A stretch of DNA of 64,000 bases from Kitasatospora sp044457565 (lineage in GTDB: Bacteria; Actinomycetota; Actinomycetes; Streptomycetales; Streptomycetaceae): positions 124,001 through 188,000 of the forward strand of contig NZ_JBITGZ010000015.1 in the NCBI RefSeq assembly GCF_044457565.1, written 5' to 3'. The notes beneath the pieces are model-generated. The model was not told where the DNA came from, ran no database searches, and saw nothing but the letters and a program-made list of their open reading frames with translations. Position 1 is the first letter of the stretch; the number at the start of each line of letters is the position of its first letter. This document shows, one piece after another, positions 17,011 to 24,723 of the stretch. The position numbers and the translations under genes are program-made.

Positions 17011-17048
17011 CGTGCCCCCGGGCGGCTACTGGGCAGCCCGGGGGCACG
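17011..17048 (-). terminator. Terminator after the short chaplin gene
   Basis: CGTGCCCCCGGGC and its perfect 13-base complement around a 12-base loop, 43 bases past the short chaplin stop on the minus strand. It separates the two chaplin genes into distinct transcripts. Confidence 0.85.
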
Positions 17049-17090
17049 TTGATCAAAGGACCGGCATCAGCTGCCGGGTATCGATATCGC

Positions 17091-17333
17091 TCAGACGTTC
17101 GCGCAGCTGTTGCCGAACGCCGGGCTGAGCGCACCGCTCAGGCTGACGGTGTTGCCGCAGAGGTTGAGCGGGATGTGCACCGGAGCCTGGACGGAGTTGC
17201 CCGAGGCCGTACCGGGCGACCCGGCGGTCACACCGTGGGCGCTGGCGCCACCGTGGGCAGCGGCGGCACCCGCACCGGCAAGGATCAGACCACCGGTGGC
17301 GGCGGCAACGGCAGCGATCTTCTTGACCTTCAT
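17091..17333 (-). CDS. Short chaplin
   Basis: An 80-residue secreted protein: signal peptide 1-26 (KKIAAVAAATGGLILAGAGAAAA), then one chaplin domain with GNSVQAPVHIPLNLCGNTVS and PAFGNSCANV, including the usual pair of cysteines. Mature short chaplins assemble into amyloid fibrils at the air-water interface and coat aerial structures. Two ATGs follow AGGAGG; the second (17333) has better spacing. An upstream frame is longer but non-coding in appearance. It probably corresponds to the ChpE/ChpH-type genes. Confidence 0.93.
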   Translation of the reverse strand: MKVKKIAAVAAATGGLILAGAGAAAAHGGASAHGVTAGSPGTASGNSVQAPVHIPLNLCGNTVSLSGALSPAFGNSCANV

Positions 17334-17589
17334 CATTCCTCCTGTTTGCTGGTGCAGCCCGTTCGGCGGGCTGCATAGGAGTGAACGAGGGTGTGGCAAA
17401 TGGGGTACGGCGCGGCGGCGCCATTCACCCGCAACGGTGACGCCTCGCACACATGCTCACTGCTGATTCCTTGAGCAGAATCGTTTCTGTTGATCTCTTT
17501 CGGACTGTCCCAAATCATTAGCTCGGACAATGGGCGCGGCCCGCCCCCGGACTTCCGGGAACGGGCCGCGTGCCGTGGATCTCGACCGG

Positions 17590-18927
17590 TCAGCAGGCGT
17601 CGAGGAAGCGGTCCAGCACCCGGACACCGAACTTCAGCCCGTCCACCGGGACCCGCTCGTCCACGCCGTGGAACATCCCCGCGAAGTCCAGGTCCGGCGG
17701 CAGCTGGAGCGGCGCGAAGCCGAAGCAGCGGATGCCGAGGTCCTGGAAGGACTTGGCATCCGTCCCGCCCGAGAGGCAGTACGGCACCGCCCGGGCGATC
17801 GGGTCCTCGGCCCTGAGCGCGGACTGCATGGCCTCCACCAGGGCCCCGTCGAAGGTGGTCTCGATCGCCTTGTCCGAATGCAGGCTCTCGCGCTTGACGC
17901 GCGGGCCGAGCACCCGGTCCAGGTCGGCCAGGAACTCCTCCTCGTAGCCGGGCAGGAAGCGCCCGTCCACGTGCGCCGTCGCCTGACCGGGGATCACGTT
18001 CACCTTGTAGCCGGCGCCGAGCATGGTCGGCTGGGCGGTGTTGCGCAGCGTGGTGCCGATCATCTTGGCGATGCCGCCGAGCACCCGCAGCGTCTCGTCC
18101 ATGTTCTCCGGGTCGAGCTCGACGCCGAGCGCGTCGGAGAGCTCGTCAAGGAAGGCGCGCACGGTCTTGGTGATCCGCAGCGGGAACTTGTGCCGGCCGA
18201 GCCGGGCCACCGCCTCGCAGAGCTCGGTGATGGCGTTGTCGTCGTTCTCCATCGATCCGTGCCCGGCCCGGCCCTCGACCGTGAGCCGCATCCAGTGCAT
18301 GCCCTTCTCGGCCGTCTCGACCAGGTACAGCCGGACCTGGTCGTTGACCGTGAAGGAGAAGCCGCCGACCTCGCCGATCGCCTCCGTCACACCCTCGAAG
18401 AGACCCGGGTGCCTGTCCACCAGGTATCGCGCGCCGTACGTGCCGCCCGCCTCCTCGTCGGCGACGAATGCCAGCACCAGGTCACGCGGGGGCTTGCGGC
18501 CGGTGCGCAGCCGGTCCCGGACGACCGCCAGGGTCATCGCGTCCATGTCCTTCATGTCCACCGCGCCGCGTCCCCAGACGCAGCCGTCGGCGATCTCCCC
18601 GGCGAAGGGGTCGTAGGTCCAGTCGGCGGCGTTGGCCGGCACCACGTCGGTGTGGCCGTGGATCAGCAGCCCGGGCCGGGAGCGGTCCTCGCCCTCGATC
18701 CGCACCACGGTGGAGGCGCGGCCCTTCGCCGACTCGATGATCTGCGGTTCGAGGCCGAACTCGGCGAGTTGCTCGGCGACGTACTCGGCGGCCTTGCGCT
18801 CCCCCGGCCCCGAGCCGTCGCCGTAGTTGCTGGTGTCGATCCGGATCAGGTCGCGGCAGATCTCGGCGACCTCCGACTCAGCCGTCGCCCTGGGGGCGCC
18901 CGCCGGCTCGGCCTTCGACTCGCTCAC
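17590..18927 (-). CDS. M20/M25/M40 family metallopeptidase
   Basis: A 445-residue dizinc hydrolase. Metal ligands are visible: His and Asp in LIHGHTDVVPA, the bridging Asp in WGRGAVDMKDMDA, Glu-Glu in FVADEEAGG, Glu near IGEVGG, and the terminal His in GMFHGVDERV; the dimerisation domain lies in the middle (KGMHWMRLTVEGRAGHGS). Family members cleave dipeptides, N-acyl amino acids or related amides; this one's substrate is unknown. GTG 18927 follows GAGGAGTGACC and is preferred over a second GTG six bases upstream. Confidence 0.92.
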   Translation of the reverse strand: MSESKAEPAGAPRATAESEVAEICRDLIRIDTSNYGDGSGPGERKAAEYVAEQLAEFGLEPQIIESAKGRASTVVRIEGEDRSRPGLLIHGHTDVVPANAADWTYDPFAGEIADGCVWGRGAVDMKDMDAMTLAVVRDRLRTGRKPPRDLVLAFVADEEAGGTYGARYLVDRHPGLFEGVTEAIGEVGGFSFTVNDQVRLYLVETAEKGMHWMRLTVEGRAGHGSMENDDNAITELCEAVARLGRHKFPLRITKTVRAFLDELSDALGVELDPENMDETLRVLGGIAKMIGTTLRNTAQPTMLGAGYKVNVIPGQATAHVDGRFLPGYEEEFLADLDRVLGPRVKRESLHSDKAIETTFDGALVEAMQSALRAEDPIARAVPYCLSGGTDAKSFQDLGIRCFGFAPLQLPPDLDFAGMFHGVDERVPVDGLKFGVRVLDRFLDAC

Positions 18928-19233
18928 GGTCACTCCTCGTCTCTGGCCCGCCCGGCGCACCTCCACGCCACCCCTGCGCCTGAGCCCGGGGTTCTGCGAG
19001 CACGGTCGGGGCCCATCCTCTCCCAGCGGCCCGGCCGCGCCCAAGGCCATCCGGGCGTCCGGCGGCCCGCCGATCCGCCTCGCCTGCGCCTCCCGTCCGT
19101 CCCCGCTCCCCCTGTCGAAACCCCCGCCGAACTGCGGCCAAACCCCCTCACCGGGTGGTTTTGGGACCTGAAGCCGATCTTTGCTACAGTTATGCATGTC
19201 AGCGCGGCAGTGAGCCACGAGGACAGACACCCG
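18928..19233. other. Intergenic region before tRNA-Leu, 306 bp
   Basis: GC-rich leader of the peptidase gene on the left, then an abrupt fall in GC from about 19150 that contains the tRNA promoter. No gene is seen. Confidence 0.5.
19161..19190 (+). promoter_or_regulatory. Candidate tRNA-Leu promoter
   Basis: TTGGGA (19161-19166) and TACAGT (19185-19190) are 18 bp apart in the only AT-rich stretch of this region, 43 bp before the tRNA. They resemble the housekeeping sigma consensus. Confidence 0.6.
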
Positions 19234-19318
19234 GTCCGGGTGGCGGAATGGCAGACGCGCTAGCTTGAGGTGCTAGTGCCCTTTATCGGGCGTGGGGGTT
19301 CAAGTCCCCCCTCGGACA
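19234..19318 (+). tRNA. tRNA-Leu (GAG anticodon)
   Basis: The acceptor arm GTCCGGG pairs with CTCGGAC (one G-T), followed by discriminator A; the CCA end is not encoded. The anticodon stem CTAGC/GCTAG holds the loop TTGAGGT with anticodon GAG (19267-19269), reading CTC and CTT leucine codons. A long variable arm (TGCCC...GGGCG) and the T-arm GGGGGTTCAAGTCCCCC confirm a class II leucine tRNA. Confidence 0.97.
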
Positions 19319-19326
19319 CAGTGGCA

Positions 19327-19363
19327 GCGGGTCGGGAGAAATCCCGGCCCGCTTCTTGCTTTT
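19327..19363 (+). terminator. Terminator of tRNA-Leu
   Basis: GCGGGTCGGGA and TCCCGGCCCGC form an 11-base stem around GAAA, followed by TTCTTGCTTTT. It is a classical intrinsic terminator, rare in this GC-rich window. Confidence 0.88.
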
Positions 19364-19393
19364 GCCGCACGGTTCCTTGCCCGCGCGTCCCGG

Positions 19394-19798
19394 TCAGGAC
19401 AGCAGCTTGGCCTTGGCCCGCTGGTACTCCTCCTCGGTGAGGTCGCCACGGTTCTTGAGCTCGGCCAGTCTTGTCAGTTCGTCGGCGTGACTGCTCGTCC
19501 CCGCGCTCTCGCGCACGTACGCGCGGAACTGTTCCTCCTGCTCCTGGGCCCGTTTCAGTGAGCGCTCGCCCATGCCGCGGCCCCGCGCGATCAGGTACAC
19601 GAAGATGCCGAGGAACGGGACGATGATGACGAAGATCGTCCAGGCCGCCTTCGTTCCGCCGCCCAGGGTGTCGTCGGTGAAGATGTCGCCGATGACGCGG
19701 AAGAGCAGCATGAACCACAGGACCCAGAGGAAGATCTCCGCGATGGTCCAGAACAGGTTCAGCAGCGGATAGTCGGATGCCAGCAGCGCTGGGTGCAT
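19394..19798 (-). CDS. PLDc-N/SHOCT domain membrane protein
   Basis: A 134-residue protein. AGGAGAGACC precedes ATG 19798. Two membrane helices (about 11-30 and 48-68; FWTIAEIFLWVLWFMLLF and WTIFVIIVPFLGIFVYLIA) form the phospholipase-D-N-like pair, then a charged linker, and a C-terminal SHOCT motif: LTRLAELKNRGDLTEEEYQRAKAKLL. SHOCT motifs are short oligomerisation segments. The function is unknown; it is common in actinomycetes. Confidence 0.9.
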   Translation of the reverse strand: MHPALLASDYPLLNLFWTIAEIFLWVLWFMLLFRVIGDIFTDDTLGGGTKAAWTIFVIIVPFLGIFVYLIARGRGMGERSLKRAQEQEEQFRAYVRESAGTSSHADELTRLAELKNRGDLTEEEYQRAKAKLLS

Positions 19799-19947
19799 GG
19801 TCTCTCCTGCCTTCGTACGTTCGCGCGTCGTACCTGCGCGTGTCCTCGGGCGCGGTGCTCGCCCGCCGGGCAGCTGCGACGACCGCCCTGCCTCCACCCT
19901 GCGCCGGCTCGCGCCCCGCACGCCTCACCCGCTAGGGGTGACGGTGA

Positions 19948-20005
19948 CTCATCCGGCGCCCGCGCCGGCCTCGGGCCAGGCCGTGGCCGGTTCGCGCCGG
20001 ATGAG
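19948..20005. repeat. 12-bp perfect inverted repeat, long spacer
   Basis: CTCATCCGGCGC (19948-19959) and GCGCCGGATGAG (19994-20005) are exact complements, 34 bp apart. It could be a paired binding site or a stable leader or terminator stem upstream of the LAL regulator. Confidence 0.7.
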
Positions 20006-20144
20006 GCGGGAAGCGGCGGGCGGGCTCGGCCTCCACCTGGCCGAGCCGGGCGGTGAGCAGCTCCTGCCGGCAGCGGGCGGAAGGATCCGGCCGGCTGGTG
20101 TTCGGCCGGGTCTCCAGGATGTGCGCCGCCCGGACGGGCACCCA

Positions 20145-20161
20145 TCACCCGGGCCGGGTGA
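20145..20161. promoter_or_regulatory. Compact dyad upstream of the LAL regulator
   Basis: TCACCCG-GGC-CGGGTGA, perfect seven-base arms with a three-base spacer, about 130 bp before the regulator's ATG. An operator is plausible; the ligand protein is unknown. Confidence 0.45.
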
Positions 20162-20289
20162 CGGCAACTGGCGGCGGCCGCCCGGCGGCGGTTCAGTGGA
20201 AGGTGGCACACGGCACCGAGCCGTCCGGCCGTCCCTGCCCTCCTCGACAGACCCGCCCGCAGACCCGTCCCGCCGACCCCGGTGAGCCC

Positions 20290-23220
20290 ATGCCGAACCC
20301 CGCAGTAGCAGGCTCCCCCGCAACGCCGGGCGGACGCGCACTGGCGCCGTCCGGCGACCCGCTGCTCACCGCCAGGTTCGCCGTCCCGGCGCCGCCGAAG
20401 ATCCTCGTGCACCGCCCGGCCCTGCTCACCCAGCTGAGCGCCGGCGCGCGGGGCCCGCTCACGCTGGTCAACGGCCCGGCCGGGGCGGGCAAGACGGTAC
20501 TGACATCGCACTGGATCGCCGAGGGTCGCGGGCCGCGCGCCACCGCCTGGCTGACCGTCGAGGCCACCGACACTCCCGGCACCTTCTGGGCGTACGTCCT
20601 GGAGTCGCTGCGGCGCGCCGGCGTCCGGATGCCGGCCGAGGTGGGCAGCCCGGCGCGCGCCGAGGGGGTGGACCGGCGGCTGCTGACGCGCCTCGCCGCC
20701 GCCCTGTCGGAGGCGCCCGGGCCGGTCGTCCTGGTGCTCGACGAGTTCGACGCCCTCCCGTCCCCCGAGGTCGCGGACGGGCTCGCGTTCCTACTGCGGC
20801 ACGCCGCGCCCGGTCTGCGCCTGGTGCTGACCGGCCGCACCGAGCCGTTGCTGCCGCTGCACCGCTACCGGGCGGCCGGCGAGGTCACCGAGATCCGCAA
20901 CGCCGACCTGCGCTTCACCACCGCGGACGCGGCGCAGCTGCTCGGCGGGCACGGCCTCGCGCTGTCCGAGGAGGGCGTGCGGACGCTCGTCGAACGGACC
21001 GAGGGCTGGGCGGCGGGGCTACGGCTGGGCGCGCTGGCCATGCAGCGGGCCGGTGATCCCGAGGCGTTCGTCCGCGGCTTCGAGGCCGACCGCGCCAGCA
21101 TCGCCGACTACCTGCTCAACGAGGTGCTGGAGGCGTACCCCGCGCCCACCCAGGACCTGTTGCTGCGCGCCAGCGTGACCGAGCGCATCCACCCCGCGCT
21201 GGCGGACGCGCTGACCGGCCGCCGGGACGCCGAGTGGACGCTGGCGATGCTCGCCCGCGCCAACGCCTTCCTGGAGCCGGTCGACGGCTCCGCCTGGTAC
21301 CGGCTGCACCCGCTGTTCGCCGAGGTGCTGCACGCCCACCTGCGCCACCGCCGCCCCGGCCTGGAGCCCCGGCTGCGGCGCCGGGCGGCCCGGTGGCTCG
21401 CCGACGCGGGCCGGCTCACCGAGGCCGAGGCGCAGGCGGCCGCCGCCGGGGACTGGCGGTTCGCCGCGGAGCAGCTGGTCGGCCAACTGGCCATCGTGCG
21501 ACTGCTCACCGGTCTGGACGCGGACCGGCTGAGCCGGCTGTTCGCCCCCATGCCCACCGGCCTGCCCGGCCCGGCCACCGCCCTGGTCGAAGCGGCCCTG
21601 CGGCTGGGCGACCACGACGCGGCCGGCTGCACCGCCGCGCTCCGGCGGGCCGATTCGCAGCTGGGCGAGGGCAAGGAGCACGGGGAGCGGGACCAGGCCG
21701 GCGGGGAGGAACAGGCCGGGGACGACGGCTCACCCGTGGGCGCGGGCCAGGCCAGCGCCAGGCCCGGCGGCGAGGACCGGCGGAGCGCGGCGGTGCAGCC
21801 GGCCACCGACCGACCGGGCCGGCCGCCGGCCGCCGACGGCGGCGGGGGCAGCGACAGCGCCCCGCTCGCACGCGGAGACGAGCGCGCCGCCCGGCTCTGC
21901 TCGGCCGTGCTGGCGGTCCTCGCCGCGCAGGCGGCCGGTGATCCGTGCGCGGCGGCGGACGCGGCCGCGCGGGCCGAGCGGCTGATGCGCGAGGTGCCGC
22001 AGGCGCTGCTCGGCCGGCATCCCGAGCTCCGGGCGCTGGTGCTGGCCGGTGCCGGCGCGGCCGAGCTCGGGGCCGGCCGTCTCGGGCCCGCCGAGCGCTG
22101 CCTCACGGCCGCCGTCGCGGCGTGCGGGGCGCCCGGCACGGAGTGTCCGCACTGCGACAGCCTGGGCTCTCTCGCCCTGGTCGAGCTGCTCGGCGGACGG
22201 CTGCGGCCGGCGCAGGCGCATGCGCGGGCCTTGCTCGACCTCGCCGAGCGATCCGCGCTCCCGCCGGAGGGCCCGGCCCGGCTGGCCCACCTCGTCCTGG
22301 CGGGGGTCGCGATCGAGCGTGACGACCTGGCCACCGCCACCGCGCAGCTCGACCTCGCGACGACGGCGACCACGGCGGCCGGGGCAACCGGGGCGGGCAG
22401 CGAGCCGGTCGCCGCGGTGCAGGCCGCGGTGATCGGGGCCAGGCTGGCGCGGGCCCGCAGCGACTGGCCGACGGCGCTCGCCCTGCTGCGCGCTGCGGAG
22501 GCCGACCTGCGGGGTGCGGCGCCGTGGACGGCGGACGAGCTGGCCATCGCCGAGTCCGCCGTCCGGCTGGCGCAGGGCGACCCGGACGCGGCGCTCGCGG
22601 CGCTGGACGGCGTCGCGTCCGCCCGCCCCGAACACACCGTGGCCCGCGCCCGCGCACTGTTGGCGGCGGGCCGCCCGGACGGCGCGGGCGCCGCCGCGGA
22701 GGCGCTCGCGGGCCTCACGCCCGGCGCGCCCGGGTGGGCGTTCTCCTCGGTCTCCAGCGTGTCGGTCACGACCCGGGTGCAGATCCACCTGGTCGGGGCG
22801 CAGGCGGCCGAGGCCGCCGGTGACGAGACGGCGGCGCTCATGCTGCTGGGTCAGGCGCTCGCGCTGGCCCGGCCGGAGGAGCTTCGCCGGCTGTTCGTCG
22901 AGTCCGGGGCGTGGGTACGACGGCTGCTCGCGCGGGACCGACAGCTGGCCCAGGCGCACGGCTGGCTGCCGCTACCACTGCCCGGCCGTGCGCGCGCCGA
23001 CGCCGGCGACCGGCTGCCCGCGCTGATCGAGCCGCTCAGCGGCCGGGAGCGGGACGTCCTGCGCCAGGCCGCGCAGATGCTGTCCACCGACGAGATCGCC
23101 GCCGAGCTGCACGTCTCCGCCAACACGGTCAAGACGCATCTCAAGAGCGTCTTCCGCAAGCTCGGCGTCACCCGGCGCAGCGAGGCCGTCCGCCGGGCCA
23201 GGGCCCTCGGCCTGCTCTGA
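20290..23220 (+). CDS. Large LuxR-family (LAL/MalT-type) transcriptional regulator
   Basis: A 976-residue LAL regulator. The N-terminal STAND NTPase has the P-loop NGPAGAGKT at 61-69 and a Walker B-like VVLVLDEFDALPS near 145; about 350-900 is an Ala/Leu-rich tetratricopeptide-like helical array with a disordered Gly/Glu insert near 455-520; the C-terminal LuxR helix-turn-helix reads LSGRERDVLRQAAQMLSTDEI then SANTVKTHLKSVFRKLGV. ATG 20290 is chosen because the upstream extension looks non-coding. Such proteins activate target operons after ligand and ATP binding; the target is unknown. Confidence 0.92.
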   Translation: MPNPAVAGSPATPGGRALAPSGDPLLTARFAVPAPPKILVHRPALLTQLSAGARGPLTLVNGPAGAGKTVLTSHWIAEGRGPRATAWLTVEATDTPGTFWAYVLESLRRAGVRMPAEVGSPARAEGVDRRLLTRLAAALSEAPGPVVLVLDEFDALPSPEVADGLAFLLRHAAPGLRLVLTGRTEPLLPLHRYRAAGEVTEIRNADLRFTTADAAQLLGGHGLALSEEGVRTLVERTEGWAAGLRLGALAMQRAGDPEAFVRGFEADRASIADYLLNEVLEAYPAPTQDLLLRASVTERIHPALADALTGRRDAEWTLAMLARANAFLEPVDGSAWYRLHPLFAEVLHAHLRHRRPGLEPRLRRRAARWLADAGRLTEAEAQAAAAGDWRFAAEQLVGQLAIVRLLTGLDADRLSRLFAPMPTGLPGPATALVEAALRLGDHDAAGCTAALRRADSQLGEGKEHGERDQAGGEEQAGDDGSPVGAGQASARPGGEDRRSAAVQPATDRPGRPPAADGGGGSDSAPLARGDERAARLCSAVLAVLAAQAAGDPCAAADAAARAERLMREVPQALLGRHPELRALVLAGAGAAELGAGRLGPAERCLTAAVAACGAPGTECPHCDSLGSLALVELLGGRLRPAQAHARALLDLAERSALPPEGPARLAHLVLAGVAIERDDLATATAQLDLATTATTAAGATGAGSEPVAAVQAAVIGARLARARSDWPTALALLRAAEADLRGAAPWTADELAIAESAVRLAQGDPDAALAALDGVASARPEHTVARARALLAAGRPDGAGAAAEALAGLTPGAPGWAFSSVSSVSVTTRVQIHLVGAQAAEAAGDETAALMLLGQALALARPEELRRLFVESGAWVRRLLARDRQLAQAHGWLPLPLPGRARADAGDRLPALIEPLSGRERDVLRQAAQMLSTDEIAAELHVSANTVKTHLKSVFRKLGVTRRSEAVRRARALGLL

Positions 23221-23294
23221 GCCCTGACCCGCGCGGCGGCGGCGGTCACCCGGGCGGCGCCGGTCTCCCCACTGCGGTACCGGTCCGGTGTCCC

Positions 23295-23346
23295 GGTCCG
23301 ATCTCCCGGGTCCGACTCGCCCTGGTCCGATCTCCCCCGATCCGGG
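23295..23346. repeat. Direct repeat GGTCCGATCTCCC
   Basis: The 13-bp sequence occurs exactly at 23295-23307 and 23334-23346 (39-bp period), with a partial third copy (GGGTCCGAC) between. It lies between the LAL gene and a small protein gene. Confidence 0.55.
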
Positions 23347-23424
23347 CGATGCCTGCCGGCGGCCGAGCACCGACGATAATGGGAAGCAACCGCAGCAGCC
23401 TCCGGCCTCGAATGAAGTGCTCCC

Positions 23425-23622
23425 ATGCGCTACGAATTCCGCGTCGCCGGCGTCGTCTCCGAGGCGCTCGCCGAGACCTTCCCCGAACTCGATCGCGCCC
23501 CCGTACGCGAGCAGACCTGCTTCCTCGGGCCGGTGACCGACGAGGCTCAGCTCTACGGCCTGTTGGTGCGCTTCCAGTCCCTGGGGCTGACGGTGCTGGA
23601 GATGCGACAGCTGCCGGAGTGA
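23425..23622 (+). CDS. Small hypothetical protein, 65 aa
   Basis: ATG 23425 starts a 65-residue acidic protein with a simple alpha/beta pattern: MRYEFRVAGVVSEAL, then a Cys in QTCFLGPVTDEAQLYGLLVRFQSLGLTVLEMRQL. The pattern resembles a small ferredoxin-like (ACT-like) fold, but this is not established. It is probably cytosolic. Codon use is typical for the window. Confidence 0.7.
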   Translation: MRYEFRVAGVVSEALAETFPELDRAPVREQTCFLGPVTDEAQLYGLLVRFQSLGLTVLEMRQLPE

Positions 23623-23680
23623 CCCGCCGGGCTCACCCGCGGCGGGTGAGCCCGGCGGGGGAGGAGATGGAGGAGGAGAC

Positions 23681-23955
23681 ATGGCTACGAACCTTCACCC
23701 ACCCGCGGCGACCGGGACCTGGGCACCGCGGTGGCGGCCGTCGACGAAGCGTACAGCCGGCTGGTGGCCGCGCCGCGAACCGACCCCGAGCTGAAGCACG
23801 ACCTGCTGCACGAGCTCCAGCACCGCGCCCACGAACTGGCCGAGGCGACCGCTGAGCAGCCTGCCGGGGCGCCGCACGGCCGCCGGGTACGGGTCCGGTG
23901 CCGGTGTGTCGGCGCGGAACGCGGTGCCCGCTGGATCGAGCAGCACGTCCGGTGA
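23681..23955 (+). pseudogene. Small gene with apparent -1 frameshift
   Basis: A strong ribosome-binding site (GGAGGAG) precedes ATG 23681, but that frame ends after 37 codons. From about 23700 the frame one base back reads PTRGDRDLGTAVAAVDEAYSRL and continues through a well-formed helical, high-GC3 protein ending WIEQHVR at 23955. One missing base in the C-rich stretch near 23700-23712 would join them into about 91 residues. It may be a real frameshift, a sequencing error, or a gene using GTG 23734 without a ribosome-binding site. The family is unknown. Confidence 0.5.
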
Positions 23956-24176
23956 GCCTGAACGCGTGAACGGCTCGCGCCGCATCGGCCTGCCGTCGGG
24001 CGGTCCGGGCTGACGGACCGCCAGGGCCACTGCGGCCGAAATCCGCCCGGACCACCGCCCGGACCAGGGCCGGGGCCACCACCCCGACCACCGCCCGGCC
24101 GTGCCCCTCGCGCGGGCGGGCGGCGTGCGTGCCAGGCTGGGCGAAGGGGTGCCACCAACCGTGCCAGGAGGCCGCC

Positions 24177-24653
24177 ATGGCGACTGCTCAACCCGTCAAG
24201 CCCGTCCCCGACGAGTACCCGACCGTCACGCCGTACCTGTCCGTGTCCGACGCCGCCGCCGCGATCGAGTTCTACACCGCGGTCCTCGGGGCCGTGGAGC
24301 GCGTACGGATGGGCGCGCCCGGCGGCAGGATCGGGCACGCCGAGATCACGATCGGAAGTTCGCTGGTCATGCTCGCCGACGAGTTCCCCGAGATGGGCGC
24401 GCGCAGCCCGAAGGCCCTCGGCGGCACGCCCGTCACGCTGCACGTGTACGTGGAGGACGTCGATGCCGTCCACGCCCGCGCGCTCGCCGCCGGTGCGACC
24501 GAGCTGGAGCCCGTCGCCGACCGGTTCTACGGTGACCGCAGCGGGCAGTTCGCCGACCCGTTCGGGCACCGCTGGAGCATCGCCAGCCACGTCGAGGACG
24601 TGCCGCCGGAGGAGATGCGCAGGCGGGCCGCGGCGCAGTTCGGCACTTCCTGA
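24177..24653 (+). CDS. VOC family protein (PhnB/glyoxalase-like)
   Basis: A 158-residue protein. AGGAGGCCGCC precedes ATG 24177. It has the PhnB-like betaalphabetabetabeta double repeat: TVTPYLSVSDAAAAIEFYTAVLGA opens the first half; LHVYVEDVDAVHARALAAGA and DRFYGDRSGQFADPFGHRWSIASH form the second, with the terminal H as a typical metal or active-site position. Such proteins include glyoxalases, bleomycin-binding proteins and PhnB-like proteins; the substrate is unknown. Confidence 0.9.
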   Translation: MATAQPVKPVPDEYPTVTPYLSVSDAAAAIEFYTAVLGAVERVRMGAPGGRIGHAEITIGSSLVMLADEFPEMGARSPKALGGTPVTLHVYVEDVDAVHARALAAGATELEPVADRFYGDRSGQFADPFGHRWSIASHVEDVPPEEMRRRAAAQFGTS

Positions 24654-24654
24654 G

Positions 24655-24688
24655 CCTGAACCTGAACCGAACCTGAACCTGAACCGAC
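24655..24688. repeat. 17-bp tandem duplication with CCTGAA subrepeats
   Basis: CCTGAACCTGAACCGAA is followed at once by the same 16 bases plus C, directly after the VOC stop codon. Internal CCTGAA hexamers suggest slippage. Confidence 0.65.
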
Positions 24689-24723
24689 TGAGCCAGAACC
24701 GACCGGACCGACGGGACCGCCCC

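Larger units (their letters stand above)
19799..20289. other. Intergenic region before the LAL regulator, 491 bp
   Basis: No gene-like frame with a ribosome-binding site is present. Two dyads stand out and are listed separately: a 12-bp inverted repeat with a long spacer (19948-20005) and a compact dyad (20145-20161). Confidence 0.5.

Noticed and set aside
20053..20289. Longer N-terminus for the LAL regulator
   Set aside because: The extension covers two operator-like dyads and has Arg/Pro/Gly-rich non-coding composition; the ATG at 20290 is the better start.
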